From Rallus limicola (taxonomy: Eukaryota > Chordata > Aves > Gruiformes > Rallidae), in the NCBI GenBank assembly GCA_022605955.1, contig JAKCOZ010000002.1, forward strand, positions 72,396,783 to 72,460,782: a stretch of DNA of 64,000 nucleotides. Direction: 5' to 3'. The notes under the pieces were generated by a model. The model saw only the letters and a program-made list of their open reading frames with translations. It ran no database searches and had not been told where the DNA came from. The translations under genes were made by a program, and so were the position numbers. Shown in pieces: positions 43,361 through 57,177 of this stretch; position 1 is the stretch's first letter, and each line of letters begins with the position of its first letter.

Positions 43361-44652
43361 GAGCCATTGACTCTTAGAGTGCAACCATCCAGCCAATACC
43401 TTATCCACCATGTGGTCCATCCATCAAATCCATGTCTCTCCAATTTAGAGAAAAGGATGCTGTGTGAGACAACCATTTTAAATAAATGGGGGTTATGTTT
43501 CCCCTTTCACATTATGTGGGAACTTCACTGGGCTGCCACGACTTCTCAAATATGATGTAGAGCAGCTTAGCAACTTCATCTGCCAATTCCCTCAGGACCC
43601 ATGGATGTATCTCATCAGGTCCTATGGACTTGTGCACCTTCAGGTCCCTGAGATGGTACTGAACCTGATCTCCTACGCAGAATGATTTTTATTCTCCCAG
43701 TCTCTGCCTTCTGTGATTTAGGTGATGTGGCTAGAGCACTTGCTGGTAAAGATCAAGGCAAAAAATTCATTGAGGACTTCAGCCTTCTCCAGATCCTGGG
43801 TACCCAAGTCTCCCATTTTCTTCCAGGGAGGGCCCATGTTTTCCCTACTCTTCCTTTTATCACTGATCTGCCTATAGAAGATCTTATTCTTGCCCTTGAT
43901 ATGCCTGGCCAGATTTAATTCTATCAGGGTTTTAGCTTTCCTAACATAATCCTTGACTGCACAGACAATTTCTCTATATTCCTCTTGTGCTATCTGCCCT
44001 TGCTTCTACACTCTGTAGGATTCCTTTTTGCAGTTGAGTTTGTCCAGAAGTTCCTGGTGTGTTTACCTCTCTTCTTTATTGGGATGCATCGCTTCTGATC
44101 TTGGAGGAGGCGATCCTTGAACAATAACCAGCTGTCTTGGACTCCTCTTCCTTCCAGGGCTTTGTCCCATGGTACTCTGCCAAGCAGGTCCCTGAAGAGG
44201 CCAAAATCTGCTCTCCTGAAATCCAGGGTAGTGAGCTTCCTGTGCACCTTTCTTCCCACTCTGTGGATCTTGAGCCATTTAATTTCTTGACCATTTCATG
44301 ATCACTGCAGTCAAGGTTGCCCTTGAGCTTCAAGTTCCCCACCAGCATTCCTTGTTGTGAGAACAAGATCCAGCTTGGCACCTTTTCGCACTGGCTCCTC
44401 TATCACTTGCAGAAGGAATTTATCATTGATGCATTCCAGAAAGTTCCTGGATTGCTTATACCCTCTTGGCCTTCCAACAGGTATCCAGGTGGTAGAAGTC
44501 CTCAATGAGGCTGCTCCTATCTTTCTGTAGAGGAACTCATCTGCTCAGTCTTCCTGATCAGATGGCCTGTATACTCTCACCATGGCGTCCCAGGTCCCTG
44601 CCCTCCCTTTAATCCTGACCCTTAAGATCTCCGTCAGCTCCTGGTCATGACA
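43361..44652 (-). mobile_element. CR1 LINE fragment B with ORF2 remnant, minus strand
   Basis: About 1.3 kb of CR1 ORF2 in reverse, covering the linker between endonuclease and reverse transcriptase and part of the polymerase. On the minus strand, 44,259-43,990 gives LTTLDFRRADFGLFRDLLG followed by VPWDKALEGRG, a hallmark of bird CR1 ORF2. The 3' end of the element is missing, and a junction near 43,471 (GTGTGAGAC to AACCATTTTA) removes a few hundred consensus bases. Stops and frameshifts make it non-functional. Confidence 0.9.
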
Positions 44653-47600
44653 CCAGTGTAAAACTTCAAATGCTCAAATGGGACTAACACATCAATCTTT
44701 AGGAAAGAAAATGAACCCCCACAGTTCAACCCCTAAATCGAATAAATCATTCCTTTTGATCTAGTATTATTGGGGTGTTTTCCAAGAGTCATAACCTTAA
44801 TCAGCTTCTGCTTTTACAGTCAGTGGACAGCTCAGCCCATTATCTTTGCACCATTCAACCTGTCAGAATTCATTAGCTTGCCATATACAGAGAACTCCCT
44901 CTGCAACCAATTGCTTGTTAATTCATCTACAACAAGTTCTGAGGGATTCTGTAAAAGAGACTTTTTAGGCAAAGTATTTGATTTATACTTCCTTTGGCAC
45001 TATTTAGCCAAAGGTTCAGATTTTTACAGCTCACCCAAGCTTGGTAAAGTATTTTGCTTCTTGAGATTTTGAAAGTAATCCATTAGCAGTGATTTTGGCA
45101 GTGGGTAAATACCACAGTAAAAGTCTTACATGTTATTGCATTCAGCTGTTTAGAACTTTTTTCCCCTCTAGGGCAATTAACTTCATTAAAAGACACTAAA
45201 AATAATAAGTTTCAGAATCTTTCAATTTACAAGTTCCATAAGAGATATTAATTACTTGATGAACATAATGCATATTCTTTCTGAAATTGCTACAGGGCAT
45301 TGAAACTTTCTTCTCTTGGAATACAGATTCTTCATTTTTTGTTCAGTCTGATAGAATTTTGTAAGAATGTCTCTATTAGAATGACCAACTCCCTCTTTAA
45401 CTGAAAACTAGCTATTTGATTTTGTTCATATATTGGAATGTTAAGTATTTTAAACAATACTGGACTTCAGTATTGTATTGAAGTTTATTATAAAATGTCT
45501 CTAAAAATTGTACACCTTTCCTTGTTGCCTTCATAGGAGAGTCATAATAAAACAGTCTGTCTTATGTAGGAGTTCTTTCTTCTGAATGTATCCTCCTCCA
45601 CAAATATTTTCTAGGTCAGTAAATACTTAAGCAATTGCCTGAACAGGGAAAATAGTGTTATATCAAAAGATGAGGCACCAAAAAGTCTTCAGATTTGTGG
45701 CAGCTACAAACGTTTGAAATTTGAATAATATTTGCAAGATTAAACAGAAGTGTAGAAAACTTATTTTAGACTCTGTTTAATTGTTTTGTTTGCTCATTTG
45801 TTTGTTATTAACTTTAGACTCTTACATCTGTACTTCTTAAGCAAGAATGGGTAGTATTTGACATTCTTCTCTTCCTCTATCTATGATTTATATCGTTTCT
45901 CTCTTTTTTAGAGTGTCATTCAAGAATTCGGCTGTAGAGTAGCAACCAAAGTACCTCAGTTAGGACAGTATCAGAGTTCTCTAAAATCAGTGGAAACACC
46001 TCAGAAAGCTGGTCAGCTGAGCAAGAACTCCCCATAGTGTTTTTCCACAAAGCCTCAGAGGTTCATAAGAGTGCCATACAGATGGCTGATAATAATGAGC
46101 ACTATTACGACTTTTCTGAAAGCCATCTTTTTCTCATTAAAAGAACATCTGGCTGCTATTTGTTTCATTCCAATGGTAACTATTTCTGGGTTTTAGTTGT
46201 GTTACTGGGATAACTACTCATTTGTATAAACATATGGCTTGCCTGAATCACTGAGAGGAAGAGGAAGGCCTATTAATTATAAAAAGGAAATAGCAAGGTG
46301 AGTGATTTAATTGAAAAGGTGTGAAATCTCATTTTTTCCACTAAATATATGACAATATGGGACACCCTTAAAAATATATCAGAAGCCAGAATAATGAATG
46401 TTAGACACACAAATTGGAGGGACAAAGGATAGAAAGATACAACTTCTTGCTTCTCTCTTTTTTTAAAACTGATTAGAAAATAAAATAATTGAAACTAGCA
46501 CTCTTTTTAAGTAAATAATTGGATTTGACAATGTTCCTCTCAAATATGAGATGAATATGACTACTTCTTACATAATATGAATAATTGCTTTTTTTTTTTG
46601 CTCTTTACTGACGATTAATTATAATTTCTGTTAATCTTATCCTCTGCTTAAAAGCAGAAAAGTAAAAGCAGAGGAATAATAATAAGAAAACATGCTTCTT
46701 GATAATCTGCAAATGGTAAGAGGGAAGAAATGGTGTATGTGCACTCATGTTCTACAAACAAATGAATGGAAGCGGTTTTCCTTTTCTTTCCTGAGGAAGG
46801 TCAGCTGGAGGGGAGACTGGGTATACAAGAGCAAGCTTGCTGTCTTTGACAGTCAGCACATCTCTAATCAAAAAACACCCATTTGGAAAAGTTACAGAAC
46901 TTTAGCTATCTGAGGTAAGATTTGTGTAAAGAGATAATACATTTCACCAAAATAACTGCTGGAGCAGACAGACAGACTTCCAAGTGTAGACTCCTCTCAT
47001 GAGAGGAGCCACAAGAAGCAGCATAATCCAGGCTAAGTCCCATTTATGCCCAAGGGCATTTAGTCTAATGTAATTTTATGAAACGTGTGTTCTGTGCTGT
47101 GCAGAAGATTAGAAACATTGTGTAGTCTGATTTCTTCTTAGTAATATTTACCACTTACTGGGTGCATTCAGAGAACAGACTCTCAGGCCTATGAGAAAGT
47201 CTGGTCACTATAGTGACATTCAAAGTAGCAATTAATCATTCTGACCATCTATTCTCCAAACTGCCCGACCCAAACAGGAAAATGCCATATGCAAAACATC
47301 TCTGTAAATTCCTAGATTACATGTCTGCTTTTCTCTGTTGACTCTGCAAGGACTAGGATATGACAGATCCAGACAGAAGTCACTAAGTGCCAGTATAAAT
47401 TTATGCATTAAATCTATAGGGGCAAGCTCAGATTGGGCAGGTCAGGCTCTGGGGGAAGTTAATACATACTGGTTATTCCTAGAAACCATTGTTTTGTAGT
47501 GCAGATGATATTGATATATCTGAAAGGTGTAGAATTTTTCTGAAAGACACATTTTCAATATGAGCTCCTATTTGTTCTAATTGCTTTTAACTGTGTAGTA

Positions 47601-50600
47601 TGAAGTTATTTTATCTCATCTGAAATTTCTGAAGATACATCTTTTCCCCCATTTCTCATTTTAATACAGAAGATGAACCCTACTGGCAATTAAAACTTTC
47701 CTTGATTTCAGTATGAGAATTGGATCTGATAGCAATTATTCACTAAGAAATAATTTCAAAATACCACATTAAATCTAAGACTTTAACATCCTCATAATTA
47801 AAAAAACACTTTATAAATTAATACAAATATTATAATTATTCAAAAATATGTGCAACTAGTTGCAATTTCCTCTACTAAACACTAGAGGGAAAAAAGTTCC
47901 ATGTTTTTAAACCATTAAGATGCAAACCAAACTGTAATGTATTCCATTTTATGCATCACTTCTCAGAATAAGAATGCAGTCGCTTATAATAACATTTGCA
48001 AAAGACTAAGTTGTAGCAGGAAGTGGTTAATTATACTCTAGTAATATTATTGAGACATTGAATTAGCATTCAGATCTGAGAGAACATGAGATTCTTAATA
48101 GTATTCTTTACTAAGCAGTCAGCTGGTGTTAAGATGTAATACAGTGTGATTTTTTAATCCTTATAGAATCTGAAAACCCATTAAAATGCAGTAACAATTT
48201 TGTCCAGGTAATGATAGCTGGTCCATTTCATTCCTGTCTACAGAATCCTCTTTCTCCAAGTGAGTCCTCCAGCTTTTTTCTTGAACTCCATACTCTTTTT
48301 TATTCAATTATTTTTGGTTGACAAGCAGAATATAATCTGGCATACTAAAACCTTTGCAGAATCCAGATATTTTGGATATACATACACCCAAATATATATC
48401 CAAATACATTTTATTTGAACTAATATGGAGATTTTAGAAATTCAGTGGTGTTCTCTGTGAGACAGGCACACAAAGCAGAAGTGTGTGACAGTCATGAGTA
48501 ACAGGGAGCACAACAGATGTGTGCAGGTGTACTCTTCAAACCAAGCCAAGAAGCATGCTCACGCAGATGTTGGAATATCTCCAGTAGTAAAAGTCATATG
48601 GTATTATGGGCCAGTGTTAAAAGCAGTGGGATGTTTCCTGTTTTCTTTATGGACTGTAAGTCTAAGTTCAGCTATCTCCACAATTTTCAGAACTGTAACT
48701 TAATCATATTTGCCAGTTATTTCTTTGCTCATTCCTTATGATTGCATGTTTATAAACGGTCCTTATGATAATTCCTATTACAACCCCTTAATGCAACCTG
48801 CTGTTTGTACTGCTGAAAAATGCAATTGAGATTCTCAAAGAAGCCCAAAGAAACTAGATTTCTGGTTCCCACTGTACTGGAGTGAGAGCTGGGCATCCAC
48901 AATCCTGAGGCCTGTTTTAGAACCGCAGCCCAAGGAGGTTCTAAAGCCCTATGGAGACATCTGCTACATTATCACTTTGATTTCTTTGCTTAGATTGACC
49001 ATCTCAGTGGTTTAGTTTCAGGAAAAGGCATATGAATACTCTGTGTAGGGCAGAGATGCATGTTAATCTGTTTTTCATATTAACAGATGCAAGCATCAGA
49101 GTAAAAGGGATGAGACATAAATAGAAGCTTTGACTGGCAGAATTACTCAACTGGTTACCCCTTGTCTGAATGCTACAGTACAGTGAGAGGTGATGCTGTT
49201 CTAATTCTACTAGGTGACAAAAGATGAATTGAAAAGTGAAGAATAATACAAGCTTCCATTTGATACTCATTTGGTTTGTGAGAAGACAAGGATGTGACTA
49301 CATCCGTGGCTGGGGAGGGGAGAAAAAGATGATCATAAAAGCCAAAAGACTAACACCTTTCCCCAAAGTGATTTGGGATTTTGGCTGAGTTTGTTTTTTT
49401 TTTAAGAAATATAAAAAAAGGAAAGAATGGTGAGATTTTTCAGAAGTCCACAAATTCTTTATGATGTTATATTCCTGAAGTGTAAATATATCTGAACATG
49501 CAGGAAAAAAGTGCTACAAAAAGATTAGCTGGTTTAGAGGGATCCAAGTACACAGTTTAGACAGGATTCCATACAGCTCCTTTAAATAATTGAAAATATG
49601 TATTATTTTCTATTTACACTTTTACAAATGTGAGCTTATAGAGATTTTCCTGACAATTCTTCTATTAAAATTCCAATGCTTTTCACAAAATAAGGGCTTA
49701 ATTATTAATCAAATTGTGTAACTAATTAGATAGAACTAGGCCACACAAATGTAAAAGTAATACATCTATAATGAAATTGTATATAGGAGGAAACGCTTCA
49801 TATGTTTTGGACAGCCTCATACATAATGTGTAGCAAACATGACTATTCAACAAGGCTGAAATGTTCCAGGCAATGATTTCCAGCAATGAGTAGCCAAATT
49901 ATCTGAACACATAACCAAGCAATTGCTGATACAGTTACTAAGTATCATCTTCAGTTTTAAAGATGCATAAATAATTCCAGTTAATATTGAGACTAATATA
50001 TGCTCAACAAGGGGAAAAAATATCTCTAATGAACGAGATGTCACTGAGATTTCTGAATACGTTAAACTTTAATTTTGTACTATTCTATCACATTGTTTTC
50101 TAATATTATTCAAAAACTTTGGCTATACTATGAGTTTTGATCAAAAAATATGAACAGAGCTCAACTTGGTTTGTAGTAGTCAGCCTTCTGATATGGACTA
50201 TGAACTTCTCTGATATTCAGAAGTTTCTCTGACAACTACCTGCATTTCATTTCTTGTGCTATTTTTATACCAGAGACAAGTTGGTATCATGTACCTGTGT
50301 ATAATACTATATTATGTATGTAAGCATGATTATGTATATTGTGTATAATCAAAGACCTGATTTTTCTCCTGCAGTTGCATAATTATATATCAAAGCTGTG
50401 AAATCATTAACCTAGAAGGTAACAAAGAGTTCCCTATGGAAAGACTGTTTATATGCAGGAAACCCTTTATTTTGTTCTGTGATTTCTGATTTTTTGTCCC
50501 CTCTTATTTTCTAGAGAGTTGGGCAATTTCAAATACAGTTTTTTACCAGTGTTGAAGTCATCACCAATAAAGCTTTTGTTATTGAGTTCTAAGCTATGTC

Positions 50601-51279
50601 AATTCTTAATCTCTACAAACATTTCTATGTAATCTAGAAGAAACAGGAAAATATATTTTGTTAATCTACTAACAAAGATTAAGTGCAATTCAAGCTGGAT
50701 TAACCTGCATTCCACAAAATTGAACTCTGCTGTACTCAGGGCTAGGCCTCCTGTTTCATTGTACTGCACATAATCCTTAATGGCACAAAATGTTACTGAG
50801 CGAATCAGTAGTACAGTAGCTGAGATTCAGTACAGGAGTCTAAATGAAAGACCTGGCGTAGTGTTAATTTCTTCACGTGTTCCTTTTCTGATGCAACAAT
50901 ACAACATACATACTTCATATGGAAATATCTATTTGTCTATTTTAAATAGAAAGATGTATTTCTACAAGCAGGCTGTTTCTCAATACATTAGGAAAGTTAG
51001 AGTATAGCCCATCTAATTTTTCTAAGAATCTCTCACCTTTGAGAAGCTATGTCACAAGCCCACTTGGTTGCCATGATCTTATGATTCCATGCTTATGCTT
51101 GTATAAGCAGAACTTGCAGGGAAACATCTCCTGAGGCAGCAACAAAAGGCTAGTTATAGCACCCCAGGACCTCACAAATGACATGAGATCCTTAACTTTA
51201 AGGCCCTGAAGACCAACTCATACGAGTTTTCTAAGTGTTCATTTTCAAGGAGGTAATGCTTTTTTGTTAAGAAACAGAA
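44653..51279. other. Intron 1 sequence, AT-rich, no gene seen
   Basis: 6.6 kb of AT-rich sequence without a recognised mobile element. It includes an 18-bp perfect palindrome at 46,991-47,008. Frames of up to 100 codons (44,770-45,072) show no family resemblance. Confidence 0.55.
46991..47008. repeat. Perfect 18-bp palindrome
   Basis: CTCCTCTCATGAGAGGAG reads the same on both strands. It lies in otherwise ordinary intron sequence. Confidence 0.8.
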
Positions 51280-51641
51280 ATTCATAGAATTATTTTAAGT
51301 AGAAAAGGTCCACTTGAGATCATAAAATCTGACACCCTGCTCAAGCAGGATCAGCTAAAGTAGGTTGTCTAGAACACCGTCCAATTGGGCTTTGAGTATC
51401 TCTTATCTTTCTGACAGTGATTGACCAACCTTATAGTAAGAAAGTGTTTTCTTATATTCAGAAGATTTATCATGTATTTAGAATTGTGCCTACTGCCTCT
51501 TATCCTGTCATGAAGCACCACAGAGAAGAGTCCAGCTTCCTCATCTTCATTCCCTCCCATCAGGTATTTATACACATCAATATGTCCCCCCTTGAGCCTT
51601 CACTTCTCCAGGCTGAACAGTCCCTCCGCTCTGAGCTTCCT
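51280..51641 (-). mobile_element. CR1 LINE 3' fragment, minus strand
   Basis: It starts with a reversed tail (ATTCATAGAATTATTT), followed by GATCATAAAATCTGACACC and TGCCTCTTATCCTGTCATG, and ends in CTTCTCCAGGCTGAACAGTC. This is about 360 bp of diverged CR1 3' UTR, antisense to MTNR1A. Confidence 0.88.
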
Positions 51642-51719
51642 GAACTCTGGTATAACAAGTAAAGGTTGGTAAAACCAATGGTGGCACTGAACAATTAGGC
51701 CTTCAGCATTTCATATGCC

Positions 51720-51787
51720 ACTAGTTAATGGTTAAATGTGATGATCTTAAAAGTCTCTTTCAACCAAAACAATTTTATGATTCTATA
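51720..51787 (+). mobile_element. CR1 LINE 3' tail fragment
   Basis: GTTAATGGTTAAATGTGATG, CTTAAAAGTCTCTTTCAACC and TTTTATGATTCTATA are a plus-strand CR1 tail. It lies only ~80 bp from the opposite-strand copy, so two insertions now face away from each other with their 5' sides adjacent. Confidence 0.8.
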
Positions 51788-54569
51788 AATGGCAACTTCT
51801 CCTCCTTGCCTTTTCAGCCTGCCCTTCCTAAAAAGCCTGCTAACCTCCAGTACAGCACTCCAACCATGTGAGCCATAGAGACATTTCAGAGAGGTACCCA
51901 AGTGTGTTAATTCCTCAGTACAGGCCTGAGAGCTTTCTCCTCAAGGTTGTTCTGCAGGCACTTCTTTCTTTACATGCCTATGCTCATAAGAATTTCACTT
52001 CAACCTCTGTTGTTTTGTTGATTGCTTTGTCCCTTCTGTTCCCATCACATTGGGCCCTGGGATTGCCTATTTATTCTTTTAACCAGAAATGATTCATCAT
52101 GCAACTTGCAGAAATTTTGTAGCAGTGTCTTAGAGATGCTCTTTCAAATCAGATTGAAAAGTTTCAGACACTGAAAGAGGAGGACACCCAGATAGGAGTG
52201 TCTTTGAAGTGTTTTTCTTGAGACGTTATCATATCTAAAGATCTTACCAAAAAAAGGATTTCTTAATGTTTAGAATCCAAGTTTGATCCTACTGCTAGCA
52301 CATTATATGTCAATAGGTTTCACCTCATCTTGGTTTTCATCATAGTCTGTACATCTAATGACTATGAATAGGTATAAAATATGAAAATATTCCAGAAATG
52401 TACTTTGCTTTCTTCATATAGATAGAAAATGCAGGTAAATTGCCTGCAAACTGTTTCTATCAGTTCCCCACAGAGTAGTAAGAATCACAGTGATGTCTGT
52501 GCCCTGGCTAACAGATCGGTTGGAGAGTACTTACTTTACAGAAGATCTGGGACCATCTTTGCACTTCAGCCTACAAGAACAGGAAGTGTATTGGTTTAGT
52601 CCTTAGAATAACACACTGAGTACTGTCAGATACTACAGACTGCTTTCAAGATACCTTGGTTTAAAAAATAATGGTGAAATTTCACTGCTACCATACACTG
52701 GGTTGCCACTTGTAGGCCTATTTGGTCCAGTTTGGACTGCTATTAAGGAGTTCTCCATAGTAATTTATTTTTTAAAAAGAGTACTTTGCAGGTCAGTTCA
52801 ATTTGTTGGAGATTTTCTTGAGAGGGAAGACTAGCGACTGCTTGATCAACTGGTATTCAATATATGATTTATCTTATAAAAACCCAAAACCATACAGTTA
52901 TTTACTTCTGCACATTCACAAGTCATCTATCCTGACTGTGATCTTTTGAAGGTGGATTGCATTTAACAAAAAGATGCAAGCATTATGAAGAGAGAGCACA
53001 GAGAGCTGAAGTGTATTAAAATCATTAAGTTACTGCTTTATTAAAATATTTTTTGTTGACCCATTTACAGATGCACATTTAAAATACTAAATTTACAGAA
53101 TATTGGCTCAGAAAAGATTCATGGCTTCAACTTGGACACCTATCTGTGTTTCCAACAAAGTGGGTTTTTAGAGATGCCATCACTCCTTTATACTTGACTT
53201 TTCTTTGAGCATTGAATTTTGAGAATGTGCTGGTTATTAGCCTCACATGAGATGGGTAGAGCTTGGCAGGTATGTATATACTATGTATAATTTATTGTGT
53301 GAGAAAGAAGTACCTAGAACAAGAGTCTTAAACATATATTTTAATCCACACTTGAAAGCTATTTAATTTTTTTAAAAACCATACCACAAATGTAGATTTA
53401 AACTTAATGAAGCAACAGAAATCATCTTTATGGCAAAATTATTCACTGCATTAATGGTATCCTTGAAATAAACACAACATAGTTCCTGATGGTTCTGTCT
53501 GGGTCTTTACAGAGTTCTTCACAAGTAGTATGGTACTAGCTCTCAAAAAAATCAGGAGGCAGAATTCTGATGTCAAACATGCAAATTCAGACCGATTTGA
53601 TCATTTTGTCTCAGAAAATACAAAACTAACTGAAGATCCTGAAGATTTAGTCTCCCTTGGATGTGATTACTTCTAGAGACATATTTTGCATATAGATATG
53701 ATCTGGAACTGAACCAAAGCCTTTATCTGTACACTTTCTAGCTTAACAGAGAAGGAAAGGGTTTAGAAGCTTATTTAAAGTTCCTCCAACCTTGATCCCT
53801 GTCTACATCAAATATTTCGGTATATTGTGGCTAATAGACTTCAGGACCCCAGGCAACTTACCTCTACTGTGTATTTCTTCCCTTCATGCAGATTTCCTTT
53901 CAGAAACATTCCTATTTTTCTGATTTCAAGGACTGTTTGTTATTTTCAGTGTATAGCTCTCTTGCAGTTCACAGTCATCTACCAAGAAAAGTATTATGGA
54001 TTAGCAATAATGGCTAAGAAAATAAAGATTGTTCCTAAATTATAAGATACCTCTCTTATTTTAAAAATGATTTTAAATATAGAGAGTAACATCTCAGCCA
54101 AAATAAAAGGTTGCAAATGAACAGCATTCCAACTGATGACATAATTATAATATCCTGTGGAACACTATAGAATATTATGTGTGTAGCAAATAAATAAAAA
54201 ATACTATTTCACAGCTCAAACAACTGGCCAGAAATTTCATGTACGTTGAACTGCTGCAGCTCCCAATAGCATGGTATTTGTGAGTATCATAAATAAACAG
54301 ACCTCTAAATGCTCAATGTTTCATAAAATGAACATCTGTTCAGGTAATAGAATGGGAAGTTACACCTATGGTGAAACACTGTAATGTCTGAAGTTATACT
54401 TATTAGAGTAGGTTGCATGTCATTACAAATTGAGAATTACACAGACTTCACTTTTGAGGGTTTTTTTTTGTGTTTGTGCATATTCTTCCAAAATGGCCAG
54501 GAATGAAGGAATGTGTATCTTGTATAATGACAGATGAGGTGATTTGAACATTTTCTCCCAGTGTCCGCA
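51788..54569. other. Intron 1 sequence, nothing recognised
   Basis: AT-rich, unique-looking. No frame above about 74 codons and no known element. Confidence 0.5.
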
Positions 54570-55056
54570 CATACAAAGAATAATACAGCTGAGATGCAGG
54601 CCAGAGAGCCAGTGGATTAGGGAGCTGGAACACACCTCCTATCAAGACAGGCTGGGGGAGTTGGGCTTGCTCAGTCTGGATAAGAAAAGGAGACCTAATT
54701 ATGGCCTACCAATACTTAAAGGGATCACACAGGAAAGAGGGAGAGACACCATTCACCAGGGAGTGCAGGAACACTGACAAGTGGGAATGGCTCCAAACTG
54801 AAAAAGGCCAGGTTTAGATTAGGTGTTAGGAAGAAATTCTTTACTACAAGGTTGGTGAGGCACTGAACATACTTCTCAGAGAGGCTTGTGGAAGCTGCAT
54901 CCCTGGAACTGTTTAAGGCCAGGTAGGATGGGGATTTGGGCAACCTGGTCTAGCAGAGGGTGTCCCTGCCTGTGTTGGGGGTAGGGGGGGTAGGAGGTGG
55001 GGGAACTAGATGATCCTTGAGGTCCCTTCCATCCTAAAGCATCCTGTGATTCTATA
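54570..55056 (+). mobile_element. CR1 LINE 3' fragment with a G-rich expansion
   Basis: About 490 bp of CR1 3' sequence, from TACAAAGAATAATACAGCTG to TCCTGTGATTCTATA. Blocks include GGGGGAGTTGGGCTTGCTCAG, split as GGGGGAGTTGG and GCTTGCTCAG, and TTAGGAAGAAATTCTTTAC. The usual CAGGGGGGTTGGAACTAG stretch is expanded to a G-rich run at about 54,977-55,013 (G5, TA, G7, TA and so on). Confidence 0.88.
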
Positions 55057-55209
55057 GTCTATTTATATTCTCTTGACCTTATAAAAATGCAACAGGCATG
55101 ATTCTACAACTGTTCAATATTTGAACTGATTTTGCCAAGGATGTGATACTAATTTTTAGTGAGATTTTCTATTTGTAAGCAATTATTATGCTGAAATAAT
55201 AGGATAAGA

Positions 55210-55254
55210 TTTCAATATAATAAAATTATAACATTTCAATATAATAAAATTATA
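55210..55254. repeat. Tandem duplication, 24-bp period
   Basis: A 21-base AT-rich unit starting TTTCAATATAATAAAA occurs at 55,210-55,230 and again at 55,234-55,254 without mismatch, followed by more ATAATA sequence. Confidence 0.9.
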
Positions 55255-55692
55255 TAATAATAAAAATTTATTTTCAACCTTGGTGTTGAATGAATTGTCA
55301 AATGTATGTGACTCTGTATGTAAGAAACCACAAAATAGCTTTATTCTCAGTGCCTGTAAGCTATATGGTTTCCTCAAAGTTATTGTGATTGTGTGGATTA
55401 ACTGAAGCAAACTCAACTGAACATGAAAGTTTTCCTCCAATACAGTCATAAGAGAAGACACAGGAATGGCATGTAACAGAATCACCTCTCTCTGTCTTGA
55501 AAGAGCCAGAAGCAGTACTTTTTCTGCACTGGTCATCACAGTTACAGTTCCTCTCTAACATAAAGCCCTGTTTAGAGGTGGTAACATGAATGGATATTAG
55601 CACAACCACTGGCTCTTTCACTTTTTGATTTCTTTCATGGTTGGTCTGTGCCATAAGAATACAGGGCCATAATTGGAAGATTCACTCAGACT

Positions 55693-55811
55693 AGTGAATC
55701 TGCTGTGTTACTTGTATTCATTCTTAAACACAACAGAGAGCAAATAATTCTATTCACAGAATGATTAATTTTACAAGAAAAGATCTCAGGCTTGACAGAT
55801 TTGTTAACTTC
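55693..55811. repeat. Diverged duplication, copy 1
   Basis: The ordered blocks AGTGAATCT, GTGT, TATTCA, TCTTAAACA, CAAATA, CAGAATG, TTTACAAG and AGAT match those of 57,178-57,301 with small gaps. Identity by eye is about two thirds. Confidence 0.55.
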
Positions 55812-57177
55812 AGTGATGGCACCAACATTAAGTGAAATATAAAGTATTTGCCAGTTTGAATAAAAAAAAAATGCCAGAAAGTCTGAAAGTATGTTTAATG
55901 GTAAATTCTGCTACAGAACATATGGATTTGTTTACTCTTTCAAATATTTAATATTTATAAATATTTTTGTAGTGATTCCAGTACAACCTCTATAAGACAT
56001 TGCTATGTGTTTACAATGTCAAGATCACCACTATAGGATATTTATATTATGTTTTCTGAATATTTCCAGCAGCTATACAAGAAATACAGTCAAATTCACT
56101 TTAGCTTGACACATACCATTGCCAAAGGCACCTAGTTTTTCTTAACTGCATGACATAAAAACTTCAGGACAAGATGCTGAGTGATGGACATGATATCCTT
56201 TCACATATAATAGACTAGGGAATATGAAATATTTTTCTTTAGAGACTGTCTTTCCTCTTATATCATCTTGCAGAAATGTGTTAGTAAGAGAAAGAAAGGA
56301 AGCAAGAGTTGGTCATAGTGTGATTAAGGTATCTCCAAATGTCTATTCCTTTTGGTTTTGGAGTAACTTTGCTCTGGAAGATAAGCTCATCTTCTAGAGC
56401 CACCATGTTTTTCACTAATTGTTTCTTAGACTGAGAAGAAATCAGAGAAGGAAGCAGAAGGATAAAAAAAGCCACCATCATTTTGGAAGCAATCCATTAA
56501 TTTACTAGGCCTGTAAAAGTTAAAAAGTTTCAGTATTTTCTGCTGGCTCAGGTCAAGCTGAACATGACCATGCTGCAGCTCTCTTAAGATTACTGGAAAC
56601 TTGAAATTTGTTATAGCTCTTTCCTTATGAATGACACCATTCTTTTGAAAATAGGTTTGCTTTTCTAACTTTTTAGCAAAATCTGCAAGACACAAAGTTG
56701 GCTGTACTAAATGTTAGGTTTTCTAAATTAACCTCTCAATCCAGCCTAGTTACAATGAGATTTTTAAAAATAAAACTAATAGCTTTGATTAGAAAATTAA
56801 CTCTGAAAACTAGGTGAAGTTCTACAGCAAGCAGTGACCTTCCAGTATAGCAAGGCAAAGCACCATCCATCAGCAAACAGCATAGTGTGTCTAAAACACA
56901 CTTATAAAAAAAAAAAAAATCAGTAATTTTTCTGAAGCATCTTGCAGAGTGAGGGACTGGTCCATCATTTGTTTCTCTGGTGTTCTGTGTGAGGTGTTCT
57001 GCATAGAATTTGAATGTATCTCTACATAAAAAGTTCAACTAAGATGAGGAAATATTTCTGCTTTCTGTAAAAATCACTGTTTTATTTTGTTTAACCTTTG
57101 CCAGGAAAGCCAAAGAGTTGAGATATCTGGGGGTTTTACCCTTGAATTTGCTTCAAATTTTTCTTTAGTGCTTTATG

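Noticed and set aside
43361..44652. An intact reverse-transcriptase gene
   Set aside because: ORF2 motifs of CR1 are present, but the sequence is internally deleted, frameshifted and lacks the element's 3' end. It is a dead LINE fragment.
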